A DNA stretch of 64,000 bases from Butyrivibrio sp. LB2008 (GCF_000621565.1 NZ_KK211306.1:149886-213885), one strand, 5' to 3'. Counted from the stretch's first letter, positions 17,664 through 26,496 are shown. The notes: generated by a model from the letters alone, not told the origin. A program made the numbers and translations.

Positions 17664-19433
17664 CTACTCAACATCTGCAAGAGCAGCTGCTCCTTCTTCG
17701 CCGGTGCGAATCTTAACGACATTTTCGAGACTGTAAACAAATATCTTGCCGTCTCCGATATGTCCTGTATAAAGGGCTTTCTTTGCAGCTTCGATTACAT
17801 CTTCTACAGGAATCTTGCTGATAACCACTTCCAACTTAATCTTAGGAAGGAGGGTTGCGTCCATCTCAACTCCGCGATACATATCGCCTGAGCCTTTCTG
17901 GATGCCGCAACCCATGACTTGTGTAACAGTCATCCCGGTTACGCCGAGTTCGTTCATCGCACGTCTCAGTTTGTCGTAGCGGGACAACTTAGCGATAATA
18001 ACAACTTTATGAATTCCTGATTCTGTATGTACAGGTGCTGTAACAACAGGCACCGAAGCTTTCTTCTGTATTTCTGAAGCCTCTTCGTAAGAACTTACTC
18101 CGAGGTCTGTATTTTCGTTAATTGACATGTTCAGGGTGTTTGAAACATCCATGATGGCAAATCCTGAATATGCTGATGCAAGTCCATGCTCAGTGGAGTC
18201 AAGTCCGAGGATTTCTTCTTCCTCTGTAACTCTGAGTCCCATAACTTTCTTGATAGCAAGGAATGTAATTGTAATAGTTACTGCTGTCCAAGCTGCTGTG
18301 CAGATCAAACCGATAAGCTGTAATCCAAGGAGCTTAAATCCGCCGCCGTAGAAAAGACCTACAAGCTCATTTCCTGCTGAATCAGCGATTGAATAACCTG
18401 GTGCTGTATTTGTTGCGAAAAGACCTACTGCAATTGTTCCCCAGATACCGTTTAAGCAATGTACTGCAACTGCTCCTACGGGATCGTCAATGTGAAGCTT
18501 GTAATCAAGGAACCAAACGCCGAAACAAACAAGAAGTCCGGCTACGATTCCGATGATGATTGAACCTAATGCATCTGTTACATCACAGGGAGCTGTGATA
18601 GCTACAAGTCCTGCAAGTGAAGCGTTGAGACACATTGAAACATCAGGCTTACCATATTTAACCCATGTAAAGATCATGCATGTTACTGTTGCAAGTGCAG
18701 GTGCTATTGTTGTTGTTACAAATACAGATCCGAGCTGATCGATTGAAGTACAAGCTGCTCCGTTGAATCCGTACCAACCAAGCCAAAGAATGAAAACACC
18801 AAGTGATGCGGCTACAAGGTTGTGACCGGGAAAAGCATTTACTTTAGTAACCTTTCCGTCCTTATCTCTTTCGAACTTACCGATTCTGGGTCCAAGGATT
18901 GCTGCACCGATAAGAGCTGAAATACCGCCTACCATGTGAATGCAGTTGGAACCTGCGAAATCGTGGAAGCCCATCTGAGAAAGGAAGCCTCCGCCCCATG
19001 TCCAGTGTGCTTCAATAGGATAGATAACTGCTGAAATAACTGCCGAGTACACACAATATGATAAGAACTTAGTTCTCTCAGCCATCGATCCTGAAACGAT
19101 TGTTGCTGTTGTAGCACAGAAAACAAGGTTAAATACGAAGTTGGACCAATCAAAGCCTGCATAGTTTGTAAAAATATCAAATCCCAGTTTTCCGATGATT
19201 CCGACCATATCCTCACCGAGGAAAAGTCCAAATCCGATCAGGATGAACACTACGGTTCCTATACAAAAGTCCATAAGGTTTTTCATGATGATGTTTCCGG
19301 TATTCTTGGCTCTTGTAAAACCGGCCTCGCACATTGCAAATCCGGCCTGCATCCAGAATACAAGGGCTGCTCCTATGAGGAACCAGACACCGAAGACACT
19401 GCTATCTATTGCACTTAAGATTTCTTCACTCAT
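17664..19433 (-). CDS. amt: Ammonium transporter with fused C-terminal P-II domain
   Basis: 589 residues: an 11-segment Amt channel (about 10-400), a linker of about 70, then a complete P-II signal domain (about 473-586). The channel keeps the paired pore histidines (His166 in CIHMVGG, His325 in VAVHCLNG). The P-II part has the T-loop IQKGSGDMYRGVEMD, then LPKIKLEVV and the C-terminal TGHIGDGKIFVYSLE...IRTGE ligand-binding motifs. The tyrosine uridylylated in enteric P-II (Tyr51) is Met524 here, so regulation is probably by ATP/ADP and 2-oxoglutarate only. The P-II domain presumably plugs its own channel when nitrogen is plentiful. A GGGAGAGGAG ribosome site precedes the ATG. Confidence 0.95.
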   Translation of the reverse strand: MSEEILSAIDSSVFGVWFLIGAALVFWMQAGFAMCEAGFTRAKNTGNIIMKNLMDFCIGTVVFILIGFGLFLGEDMVGIIGKLGFDIFTNYAGFDWSNFVFNLVFCATTATIVSGSMAERTKFLSYCVYSAVISAVIYPIEAHWTWGGGFLSQMGFHDFAGSNCIHMVGGISALIGAAILGPRIGKFERDKDGKVTKVNAFPGHNLVAASLGVFILWLGWYGFNGAACTSIDQLGSVFVTTTIAPALATVTCMIFTWVKYGKPDVSMCLNASLAGLVAITAPCDVTDALGSIIIGIVAGLLVCFGVWFLDYKLHIDDPVGAVAVHCLNGIWGTIAVGLFATNTAPGYSIADSAGNELVGLFYGGGFKLLGLQLIGLICTAAWTAVTITITFLAIKKVMGLRVTEEEEILGLDSTEHGLASAYSGFAIMDVSNTLNMSINENTDLGVSSYEEASEIQKKASVPVVTAPVHTESGIHKVVIIAKLSRYDKLRRAMNELGVTGMTVTQVMGCGIQKGSGDMYRGVEMDATLLPKIKLEVVISKIPVEDVIEAAKKALYTGHIGDGKIFVYSLENVVKIRTGEEGAAALADVE

Positions 19434-19479
19434 ACAATTTCTCCTCTCCCTTTTTGTTCAATATCTATTTCTTTTTGAA

Positions 19480-19533
19480 CAAAAAAACAACAGGACATCA
19501 GCCATCTACTCATACCGTAGAAGGTTGATGCCC
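19480..19533 (-). terminator. Terminator-like hairpin in the amt 5' leader
   Basis: On the minus strand GGGCATCA pairs with TGATGTCC (one G-U), and an inner CC-TCTAC pairs with GTAGA-GG across one T-T mismatch; TGTTGTTTTTTTG follows. A further stem (TTTTGTTCA/TGAACAAAA, within about 19451-19487) lies between it and the ribosome site. This is the layout of a transcription attenuator about 45 nt before the amt start. Confidence 0.6.
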
Positions 19534-19731
19534 CATTGCATCAGAATTGATATTTATTATTTAAAATTATGAATCGCATCTATTGAAAAGCCGCTTCATT
19601 CCTACGATTTTTCAACGATCCCACAAATATTCTTTAATCCACGAATACTTGTATACAATCAAGATTATAATACTCCGGATATATTAAACCGATTGCATAA
19701 GGGCATAAACGCACAGTTACAGCCCGAAAAA

Positions 19732-19766
19732 CAGAAAAAGCGCCTTAGAGTTATTCTCTAAGACGC
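19732..19766 (-). terminator. Promoter-proximal terminator upstream of amt
   Basis: GCGTCTTAGAG and CTCTAAGGCGC form an 11-bp stem (one G-U) with an AATAA loop, then TTTTTCTGTTTTTC on the minus strand. It begins only about 15 nt after the likely start of the promoter at 19787-19815, so it would either make a small RNA of about 45-50 nt or require antitermination for amt expression. Confidence 0.8.
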
Positions 19767-19786
19767 CCTTGTCTTTATGTTTTATG

Positions 19787-19815
19787 ATTTTACTCTCACA
19801 TATATGAGTTGTCAA
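19787..19815 (-). promoter_or_regulatory. Strong promoter with operator-like palindrome, upstream of amt
   Basis: On the minus strand TTGACA (19815-19810) and TAAAAT (19792-19787) are exactly 17 bp apart. The spacer holds CTCATATATGTGAG, a near-palindrome of TGAG/CTCA half-sites. A direct repeat of AACTCAYATATG lies about 40 bp further upstream (around 19848-19860). This suggests a repressor or activator site over the promoter. Confidence 0.75.
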
Positions 19816-19893
19816 GCATAAAATTTAAAAATGGAAATTTCTTTGGTGCATATGTGAGTTTATGAAAACTATACAATAAAAGGATACAGGCCT

Positions 19894-20049
19894 ATGAACC
19901 TTAAAGGGTCGTACACTACTCCTGACGGAATCCATGCATCCGGTTGCACTACCCTTGTATACGAATGCGTTGTTATCGTTCTAAATTCCAAGAGGAAGGT
20001 ACGCTTATACTTTGAGACCAGAAACTGTAAATGGACAATTGCAATATAA
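19894..20049 (+). CDS. Possible 51-residue protein, unknown
   Basis: An open frame from ATG at 19894 to TAA at 20049, ending just before the hairpin at 20051. The product begins MNLKGSYTTPDG and ends CKWTIAI, with three Cys and a basic central part. AAAGGA lies 12 bases upstream, which is long. It would diverge from amt and share the operator-like repeats. I recognise no family; it could be chance. The rest of 19434-20110 holds the amt leader described in other entries. Confidence 0.3.
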   Translation: MNLKGSYTTPDGIHASGCTTLVYECVVIVLNSKRKVRLYFETRNCKWTIAI

Positions 20050-20073
20050 AAACTGTAGGCAATGCCTACAGTT
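20046..20073 (-). terminator. Terminator of the ATPase/DUF4869 operon
   Basis: AACTGTAGGC and GCCTACAGTT form a ten-base-pair perfect stem with a three-base loop, followed on the minus strand by TTTTATATTGC. It lies about 40 nt past the ATPase stop codon. Confidence 0.75.
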
Positions 20074-20110
20074 CTAAGGTTTACTTATACCCATATATCA
20101 CAAAGCACTT

Positions 20111-21076
20111 TTATATTATCAAATTTCCTTCACCCAGAACACTGAGAATTGCTCTTTTGTTCTTATCATGCAAATATGCAGCATTCAACTTGGCTTTTTT
20201 ATATTGCAGATACATGCCTTCTGTCTGCTCAATAAGCAACTTTTCAAAATATCTTTCCCAACTGAAAAAAAACTGTGATTCTATAAAGTCTTCCGGATGC
20301 GCCAGAATATCGTCAACTTTTTTTCCACCAACAATTCCGGATTTAAGAATTATCCACTCAAAAGATTCCGGAAGATACAGCTTTAATTTCGGATTCTTTC
20401 TTACCTGCTCGTAAAGCCTGTTCATCTCAGGCCCAATAGCCGCTCCATCCGCAATTACACAGATTTCTTCTCCTTCTTTTTCCTTTACCAGACGAAAAAG
20501 ATTAGACTTCCCATCTGCGCTTATACATTTTTTCCCTTTTTCTTCGCAAACAGCTGTAAAAAAATCGCATCCTGATTTTGAATCTTCAGTAATAACTACT
20601 TCCGGCTCCACAGGGTTTTCCTGCGTAGTAGAATATATATTATAAAAATCCTGATATATTCTATTTGTGTTCTGATACTTTCCCGAAGCCCTTAGACCAT
20701 AGATTTCCTCTACACTGTAGGGAAGACTATAAAGATTCTCTCTTGTTATGATCACAAAGTAATTATCTGAACCGCTGACTATATCTGCAAATTCTTTTGT
20801 ATTTATAAAAGAATTCTCTTCATCAAGAAAAACAATGCTATCATGTGTATTATTCAATATCAACTTCCAGTCAATGCCCGAGATTGTCCTACATGGCACA
20901 TCACAAATAACTTCAATACCACTTGAAGCACCAAGATTCTGGAACTGCGTAATCATCTCAATAAGCGTAGTCTTACCTGTAGCGCTGTCTCCCTGGATAA
21001 TAGTTATATTTCTCTTTATCTCAAATTCATAATGAAGTTTATTATTCTGTACAACTACTCTATGTTTTCCGCGCAT
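20111..21076 (-). CDS. P-loop ATPase with possible TOPRIM-like C-terminal domain
   Basis: 321 residues. A Walker A motif GDSATGKTT (29-37) follows the strand ITIIQ, and a Walker B-like IVFLDEENS lies at 81-89. The N-terminal half is thus a compact ABC-like ATPase without a clear signature motif. The second half has VVITEDSKSG, then GKSNLFRLV, then VIADGAAIG and LPESFEWIIL, a spacing reminiscent of TOPRIM domains in OLD-family nucleases; this is inference only. It lies five bases after the DUF4869 gene, so the pair is one unit. I know of similar pairs in related Firmicutes but no function. Confidence 0.65.
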   Translation of the reverse strand: MRGKHRVVVQNNKLHYEFEIKRNITIIQGDSATGKTTLIEMITQFQNLGASSGIEVICDVPCRTISGIDWKLILNNTHDSIVFLDEENSFINTKEFADIVSGSDNYFVIITRENLYSLPYSVEEIYGLRASGKYQNTNRIYQDFYNIYSTTQENPVEPEVVITEDSKSGCDFFTAVCEEKGKKCISADGKSNLFRLVKEKEGEEICVIADGAAIGPEMNRLYEQVRKNPKLKLYLPESFEWIILKSGIVGGKKVDDILAHPEDFIESQFFFSWERYFEKLLIEQTEGMYLQYKKAKLNAAYLHDKNKRAILSVLGEGNLII

Positions 21077-21081
21077 ATGCT

Positions 21082-21522
21082 TTATACGTACTCTCCCGCA
21101 ACATCTGCTAATTCACACATATTTTTTACCACTATATCAGTGTTAAGAATCTTTATATTAAAATCACCATTACCAAAATCCATAATATGTCGAAGATTGA
21201 TAGTAAGATCTTTGCTATCAGCTATCTTAAGAATCCACTTTGCACAATTGTTTCCGCATGCTGATGCATTAAAAACTTTCCCGGTCTCATCAAACTTAAA
21301 AAGCATAAGCGTCTTAACTCCGCCGGATAAAGCCTTAGGAGGAATAGGCCCCAAAACCGTACTCTGAATAAGATTAGGCCCAACCACCTCTGATTTATCC
21401 ACATCCTTTATCATTTCAACAGACAAAGGATCTGTTATCCAATTGTCCTCATAAGTATTGTCAAAATATGTAGGCGGATGATAAATAGCATCCTTCATGT
21501 CACCAAAATATATACTCAGCAT
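21082..21522 (-). CDS. DUF4869 domain protein
   Basis: 146 residues beginning MLSIYFGDMKDAIYHPP, followed by ENWITDPLSVEMIKDVD-like, LSGGVKTLML and NASACGNNCAKWIL-type stretches that I recognise as DUF4869. GGGGGC lies five bases before the ATG. First gene of a two-gene operon with the ATPase at 20111-21076. It is soluble, with no signal or membrane segment. Function unknown; the stable pairing with a predicted ATPase suggests it is the target, substrate or regulator of that enzyme. Confidence 0.7.
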   Translation of the reverse strand: MLSIYFGDMKDAIYHPPTYFDNTYEDNWITDPLSVEMIKDVDKSEVVGPNLIQSTVLGPIPPKALSGGVKTLMLFKFDETGKVFNASACGNNCAKWILKIADSKDLTINLRHIMDFGNGDFNIKILNTDIVVKNMCELADVAGEYV

Positions 21523-21646
21523 TTAAAGCCCCCAAATTTATAAAGACATCTTTTATCTGAAAAACATTATAACATAAAAGGCGCTCTTAAACTCAGCAAC
21601 AGACCGCGTAACACGCCTTCTTGTGTTTACTTTTTTGTATATAAAA

Positions 21647-21689
21647 ACAGAGCATATTTAAACACAAACCATGCGAAAATATGCTCTGT
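21647..21689 (-). terminator. Terminator after the membrane protein gene at 21695
   Basis: ACAGAGCATATTT and AAATATGCTCTGT arms (13 bp) around a 17-base loop, followed by TTTTATATAC on the minus strand, about ten bases past the stop. Confidence 0.85.
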
Positions 21690-21694
21690 CATCA

Positions 21695-23239
21695 TCATTT
21701 TAATCCGTATTTTTCCCCATATTGCTCGATCCATTCATCTCTTGGAATCGCTCTGCAACTGTTCTTACCATAAAAGCCTGCTGCCATTACGTTATCTATA
21801 TTCTCGGAATCTGCCACAATAGGCATCTGCATCAGCGGTCCCTGTTCATTATTGATCTCAGGTACAACCACATCATCGACGCCCTCTTCTTCCATCAGAA
21901 GTCTCTGCAGCGCTATCTGCTCCTTGTAATCATCCGCATGACCGCTAAGATAATACTCAAGGCAAATATAATCCGTGTATTCTTTAACTCCGTGTCTTCC
22001 GACAAATGCAACAGCAAGACATATCAAAAGAGCTGCGATACAGGCAATCTTTAGTTTTCCGGCACTTATCTTAATTTCTTTTACGAAGAAAAGATATCCG
22101 CAAATATAGATGATTCCTGCTATCGTGCACAGGCAGAAGGTCCAGAAATTAAAGTTATAATATCCCGATGAAACAACTCCGCCCGCATAGAGCCTTGGCG
22201 CGTACATTGAGGCATTTACAAGGAACATGACAACCACGAACAAAAGAGGGTGCGCAAATACTGCTTTAAACTCTTTTCCCCCGGCTGCTGCGTTAAATGC
22301 AATCACAGTAACAATACAGATTACAATGAACAAAATGACCACAAATGTCTTTTGCCCAATGAACATATCAATAGCATCCGTAACAGAGTAGATAATGCTC
22401 TTAAATATTGTTGCTATGGCGCCACCTGACGGCTCTGCGCCCTGACTTATATCCGACGCGCTCCTTACGGCATTTCCGGGAGCAATAATACTGATGACAA
22501 GTCCTATAACATCGAGTACAAGCGGAATGAGTAAAAGAAGGTTCTTCTTATCTTTTCCACTGTCCTTATTAAATACAAAGCCTGAAAGCCACAACAGCCC
22601 CACAGCAATAGGAAGTAAAAGCGCCGCAGGATATGTTGCTCCGCCTATAAGTGCACTTACTACGCTCAGCCAGATAAGGTCGCTTTTTTTGTGCCACATA
22701 AGAAACCTGTCGCCGTGTACCGTTCCCCACAGTACCATGCACATGGGCATAACATAGTGCACACAGCCTACCCACCAGAACATTCCAGACTTCTGTGAAG
22801 GCACAAGCTGGAAGCTGAATATCAGGAACAGCAAGCCTACAACGGCCCAATAATAATTTCCAAGTTTCCATCTTACTTTCAAAAAGTGATGAGCAAATCC
22901 CAAATATGCTGCAATCTGCATAATCACAAAAATGTACGGCACCAGAACATATGCCGAGTCAGAAAACACCTCGGGATGCAGACAGAATACAAAACAGTCA
23001 AACCAAGTTCCCTGCCAGGTCTTCCAGGTTCCGATTGTCGTCTCTCCCGCTTCCGCCAATGCCTTAAGGAATCCTGCGCCACTGACAATTGCCTGATGCG
23101 CCCACGCCCCGTAGTTGTAATCATCGCCGCTCGCGCAGTCGTATCCCGCAACGATAAATACCGGAATCAGGGACACTCCCAATATAACAGCCAAAATTAT
23201 AACAATTACCTTCTTTTGTTTATCCGTCAATCCAATCAT
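21695..23239 (-). CDS. Large polytopic membrane protein (DUF6056/GT-C-like)
   Basis: About 514 residues with eleven or twelve hydrophobic segments and a C-terminal soluble tail of about 90. After the first segment come acidic and aromatic residues (CASGDDYNYGAWAH, then WKTWQGTWFD), the arrangement of GT-C glycosyltransferases and DUF6056 proteins, where an Asp pair in the first outer loop is functional. The frame opens with GTG at 23251, but the ATG at 23239 is the more normal start. It follows the similarly built gene at 23273 by about 30 bp; the two may decorate one surface polymer. Substrate unknown. Confidence 0.65.
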   Translation of the reverse strand: MIGLTDKQKKVIVIILAVILGVSLIPVFIVAGYDCASGDDYNYGAWAHQAIVSGAGFLKALAEAGETTIGTWKTWQGTWFDCFVFCLHPEVFSDSAYVLVPYIFVIMQIAAYLGFAHHFLKVRWKLGNYYWAVVGLLFLIFSFQLVPSQKSGMFWWVGCVHYVMPMCMVLWGTVHGDRFLMWHKKSDLIWLSVVSALIGGATYPAALLLPIAVGLLWLSGFVFNKDSGKDKKNLLLLIPLVLDVIGLVISIIAPGNAVRSASDISQGAEPSGGAIATIFKSIIYSVTDAIDMFIGQKTFVVILFIVICIVTVIAFNAAAGGKEFKAVFAHPLLFVVVMFLVNASMYAPRLYAGGVVSSGYYNFNFWTFCLCTIAGIIYICGYLFFVKEIKISAGKLKIACIAALLICLAVAFVGRHGVKEYTDYICLEYYLSGHADDYKEQIALQRLLMEEEGVDDVVVPEINNEQGPLMQMPIVADSENIDNVMAAGFYGKNSCRAIPRDEWIEQYGEKYGLK

Positions 23240-23272
23240 CCGTCCATCCACATTGCTTATAAATTAGTCAAT

Positions 23273-24931
23273 TTATTTTCCGATTCCGTAAATAGTAGGT
23301 CTAATCTTAAGTCCGTCTATCTCTTCCTGTCCAAGTTCATCAAGCACTGAATCTTTAAAATAAACATCCACGCTTCCGCTTTTCACGCATGTAAATCCTT
23401 CGAGGTCGATACTGGGCTCAATCTCGAAATGCCTGTCATTTCTGTTGTACATATAGATTACATCCATATCCTGCACAGTAAGTCCGCTGTCAGTACCATC
23501 TATAAAGAACGGTCTCTCGGTTGAGATGAAACCTGCTCCTTCGCTCCAATAGTATATATCCTTTTTTCCATGAGCTTTCAGATACATATCAACAGTCCAG
23601 TCAGCCTCGGGATTACATATTCCAAAGCAGCACAAGACATTGTAGCCTCTGTCGGAAAGGCTCTCTATCTCCTCAAGAGATTTGGTCACACTCTCTCCTC
23701 TGAATCTGTAATAGTCACCCTCAACGATCATACTGTGAGTATTAAATAAAAGCATCATTACAGAAATTGCTATATAAACCTTCTTACGTCCGCCTGCCAG
23801 CAATTTGCTGTTGTACACAAATATAACAAAGAACATAGCAAATCCGATAACTACAGGTAAAAGATATCTCTCCTCAATTCCTTCCTTAGAATAAAGAACG
23901 AACTGTGGCAACATAAATACTATTGTAATCGCAAGCTCAGGCCAATAGCGCTTAAACTCGTTATAATATGTTAAAAGAACTCCGATAAGCAGAATTCCGA
24001 AAACCTTATACCACTTACAATCATGGTTCATAGAATAAATAAAAGCTCTGAAATATGAACCTATTGAAGAACTACTGTCAAAACCTACGGGAGAATAGCT
24101 GTTAAATCCAAGTCGGATCACAGTGCTCAGAATAATTCCGACGCAAAGCAACATTACGGCAACAACATACCACAACTTTTTGCCGCAGTACTTATCAAGC
24201 AGCTTTTTCAAATCCTTATCGAAAGTAAGTGTTGTTTCTGCTCCGCTGTTTCTGATACGTCTGATATTCTCATAAACAGGCCAGAGAGCGAGGAAAGGCA
24301 TTACAAGGAAAAATGACTCATGGAAGAATCCCATAAGTACGGCAAATATTGTACTCACGATACCATATGCGATTTTTTCCTCATTCTTTTCCCACTTTAA
24401 CAGGCACAAAAATGCAATGCCAAAGCAAAGTAAAGCCTGCATCTGCTCAGGACCAAGCTTCCACCATACCGGAGCCTGAAATCCCACAAGACATACAAGT
24501 GAAAAGAAAAATGCAACAACACCGTTCTTCAGCGCTTCCTTGGTTGAACAAGGAGCTTTTGAATCAGTAATTATAAGCTCTTTTCCACAATAATAAAGCA
24601 GGATCATGGCAATAGCTGTCTCAACTGCCTTGATAACGCTAAGCGCAACAACATCCGCTCCTATAATATATGTCATAATAATTCTTGTCGGATAATACAG
24701 GAGATTGTTTCTGGATATGAAAGACACTCTGTCTACATCCTTTATCACATCCATCAAAGACATATTCTTGTAATTGAACAAATATGAATACTCCAGGAAC
24801 TCGTGGTCATCCACAAAATGCCAACCGCTAAAAAGTGTACCGATCCCGCACGTCACACCAAATACAACGAGTAATGACAAGGCACACACACAAATCAATT
24901 CAATCCACTTATAACTTTTCTTTTTATCCAT
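23273..24931 (-). CDS. Polytopic membrane protein, GT-C glycosyltransferase-like
   Basis: About 552 residues: N-terminal segment, an outer loop with FSGWHFVDDHEFLEYSY (acidic pair after the first segment as in GT-C enzymes), some ten further segments, and a C-terminal soluble domain of about 140. The ATG at 24931 follows GGGAG by five bases; an in-frame GTG two codons earlier is less likely. It sits upstream of and probably co-transcribed with the membrane protein at 21695. No glycosyltransferase cluster surrounds it, so the acceptor is unknown. Confidence 0.65.
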   Translation of the reverse strand: MDKKKSYKWIELICVCALSLLVVFGVTCGIGTLFSGWHFVDDHEFLEYSYLFNYKNMSLMDVIKDVDRVSFISRNNLLYYPTRIIMTYIIGADVVALSVIKAVETAIAMILLYYCGKELIITDSKAPCSTKEALKNGVVAFFFSLVCLVGFQAPVWWKLGPEQMQALLCFGIAFLCLLKWEKNEEKIAYGIVSTIFAVLMGFFHESFFLVMPFLALWPVYENIRRIRNSGAETTLTFDKDLKKLLDKYCGKKLWYVVAVMLLCVGIILSTVIRLGFNSYSPVGFDSSSSIGSYFRAFIYSMNHDCKWYKVFGILLIGVLLTYYNEFKRYWPELAITIVFMLPQFVLYSKEGIEERYLLPVVIGFAMFFVIFVYNSKLLAGGRKKVYIAISVMMLLFNTHSMIVEGDYYRFRGESVTKSLEEIESLSDRGYNVLCCFGICNPEADWTVDMYLKAHGKKDIYYWSEGAGFISTERPFFIDGTDSGLTVQDMDVIYMYNRNDRHFEIEPSIDLEGFTCVKSGSVDVYFKDSVLDELGQEEIDGLKIRPTIYGIGK

Positions 24932-25052
24932 TTTCACTCCCGGTGGAAAAAATCTGTAATTTCCACTTTCTCTTCTTTATATAATCGATACTTGCAACAA
25001 CATAAAATTGCAAATCAAACGTGTTTATAATATCAAAAAAGGTCCGTTGAAA

Positions 25053-25385
25053 TCAAGTGAGTAACTGTGCTTGCACGGTTTTAAGGAAAATCTTATCTTT
25101 AAAAGCTCCTCTTTTTTCTGCCTTCTCTTTTCGAACAGCTTCCAATTGCTCAATAGAGTACCCTCTTGCTTCGGCAACGGCGTAGATTACTTCCATTAAA
25201 TCCGCAAGTTCTTCAATGTTCTTATCTTGATGATACTCAGTAAGTTCTTCGTCAAGCTTGGCATCAAGCATTGCCAGATAATCTTTGTCCGCCAAGACCT
25301 CTGTCTCACAGGTTTTGCCATCCTTTTCAATAATCTCGGGAATCCTGTCCCTTACAAGTTTATTATATGTTATTACTTCCATCAT
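25053..25385 (-). CDS. MazG-like/PRA-PH-like NTP pyrophosphohydrolase
   Basis: 110 residues, all-alpha NTP pyrophosphatase fold. It opens YNKLVRDRIPEII, the hallmark of phosphoribosyl-ATP pyrophosphohydrolase-like MazG relatives, and has the metal-binding EELTEYHQ and EELADLMEVIYA helices with their ExxE/ExxD acids. The ATG at 25385 follows AAGGAG by seven bases; longer frames reach into the HNH gene. It overlaps the end of the HNH gene by 23 bp, so it is the last gene of the nuclease cluster. Such enzymes hydrolyse (d)NTPs or modified nucleotides to monophosphates. Confidence 0.85.
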   Translation of the reverse strand: MMEVITYNKLVRDRIPEIIEKDGKTCETEVLADKDYLAMLDAKLDEELTEYHQDKNIEELADLMEVIYAVAEARGYSIEQLEAVRKEKAEKRGAFKDKIFLKTVQAQLLT

Positions 25386-26496
25386 AAATCCACTCCTTAA
25401 ATCCCAGCGTCTGCGCCGACTCATATACAGGCTTTATTACATGCTCAAGCCGCTCTATAAATGTATTTTTGTCCAATTCATCTGAGTATAACTGATTCCG
25501 TATTTCCTGATTATTAAGATGATATGGCGCTATCTTATTAAATTCATGAGCTACGGTTTCATTCTTCGATTTCAGATCATACGCGCGATATTCGATGTCA
25601 CCAAGTGCCCTGAAGTACATATTCCAGGAAGGAAGCGAATTGCTCTTACTGCTGTTGATTGATCTGGTTGTAGGATGGAGATTCCATAATTCATCATGCG
25701 CAACATACTGCCACGGAACAAAGTGATCGACTGATATTACCTCGTGCGCCAAAGATACATCGCCATAAATATCTTTTATTGAAGAATCTATCTGCACTAT
25801 AAGCTTCCAATACTTCCTCACGCGCTCTATATCCCTTGAAGCAGGCGCCTCAATCTTATCCGCAATTCCGGGAACGCTCGGATTCTTGTTCTGCAAATAT
25901 TGTATCAGCTTAAACTGCGCCCAGCCGCGAAGTATCTCTTTATGCTTAAAAAGATATTCTGCCCACAGACTGTTTATCTCAATTTTTGTATCAAGCCCCG
26001 CTATCCGCACAAAATAATACATCAATCTGCGCTGACGGTTAATCTCGGCAGTCAGATTCTGCTTAGAACCGTTCCACATGTTTCTTTCTATTTTTATCTC
26101 ATCATAGAAAGGAACCTGCAGACGATAAGGAACATTCAAAGTCAGATCCGCTTTGTATTTCGCAATACTCTTATCCTCGGTAGTCTGCAAAAAAGCTATT
26201 ATCTTCTCTCTTTTCTCCGAAGACATAAAACCATATTCATTATGAATATACTTAACCACTTCCTCGAGATTATCCGTTATACCAAGCGGCCCCAGACGCA
26301 GGTGATATTCAGTCACCATATACCAGGCATCCGCGATCATCTCGTTAATAAGCTCATCAAAAGAAAAACTGTTATTCTTCCCATCCAGTTTCCGCAGTAT
26401 CGCCTGAAACCAAAAGAACTTGTAACAGTTTGTGGTATTGTCAAAAAGTCTGCTTAGGTAGCCGATATTTAGTTCTTCAGAATGTGGTAACTGCAT
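25363..26496 (-). CDS. HNH endonuclease domain protein
   Basis: 377 residues. The C-terminal part has SVDHFVPWQYV (Asp257-His258), then DELWNLHPTTRSINSSKSN, the His-Asn-His/Lys pattern of HNH nucleases that cut DNA with a single metal ion. The first 240 residues are helical and lack a family I know; they may recognise DNA or a partner. GAGG lies eight bases before the ATG. It is bracketed by two MazG-like genes and overlaps the second, which is unusual for a stand-alone nuclease and suggests a multi-protein system. Confidence 0.85.
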   Translation of the reverse strand: MQLPHSEELNIGYLSRLFDNTTNCYKFFWFQAILRKLDGKNNSFSFDELINEMIADAWYMVTEYHLRLGPLGITDNLEEVVKYIHNEYGFMSSEKREKIIAFLQTTEDKSIAKYKADLTLNVPYRLQVPFYDEIKIERNMWNGSKQNLTAEINRQRRLMYYFVRIAGLDTKIEINSLWAEYLFKHKEILRGWAQFKLIQYLQNKNPSVPGIADKIEAPASRDIERVRKYWKLIVQIDSSIKDIYGDVSLAHEVISVDHFVPWQYVAHDELWNLHPTTRSINSSKSNSLPSWNMYFRALGDIEYRAYDLKSKNETVAHEFNKIAPYHLNNQEIRNQLYSDELDKNTFIERLEHVIKPVYESAQTLGFKEWIYDGSNNI

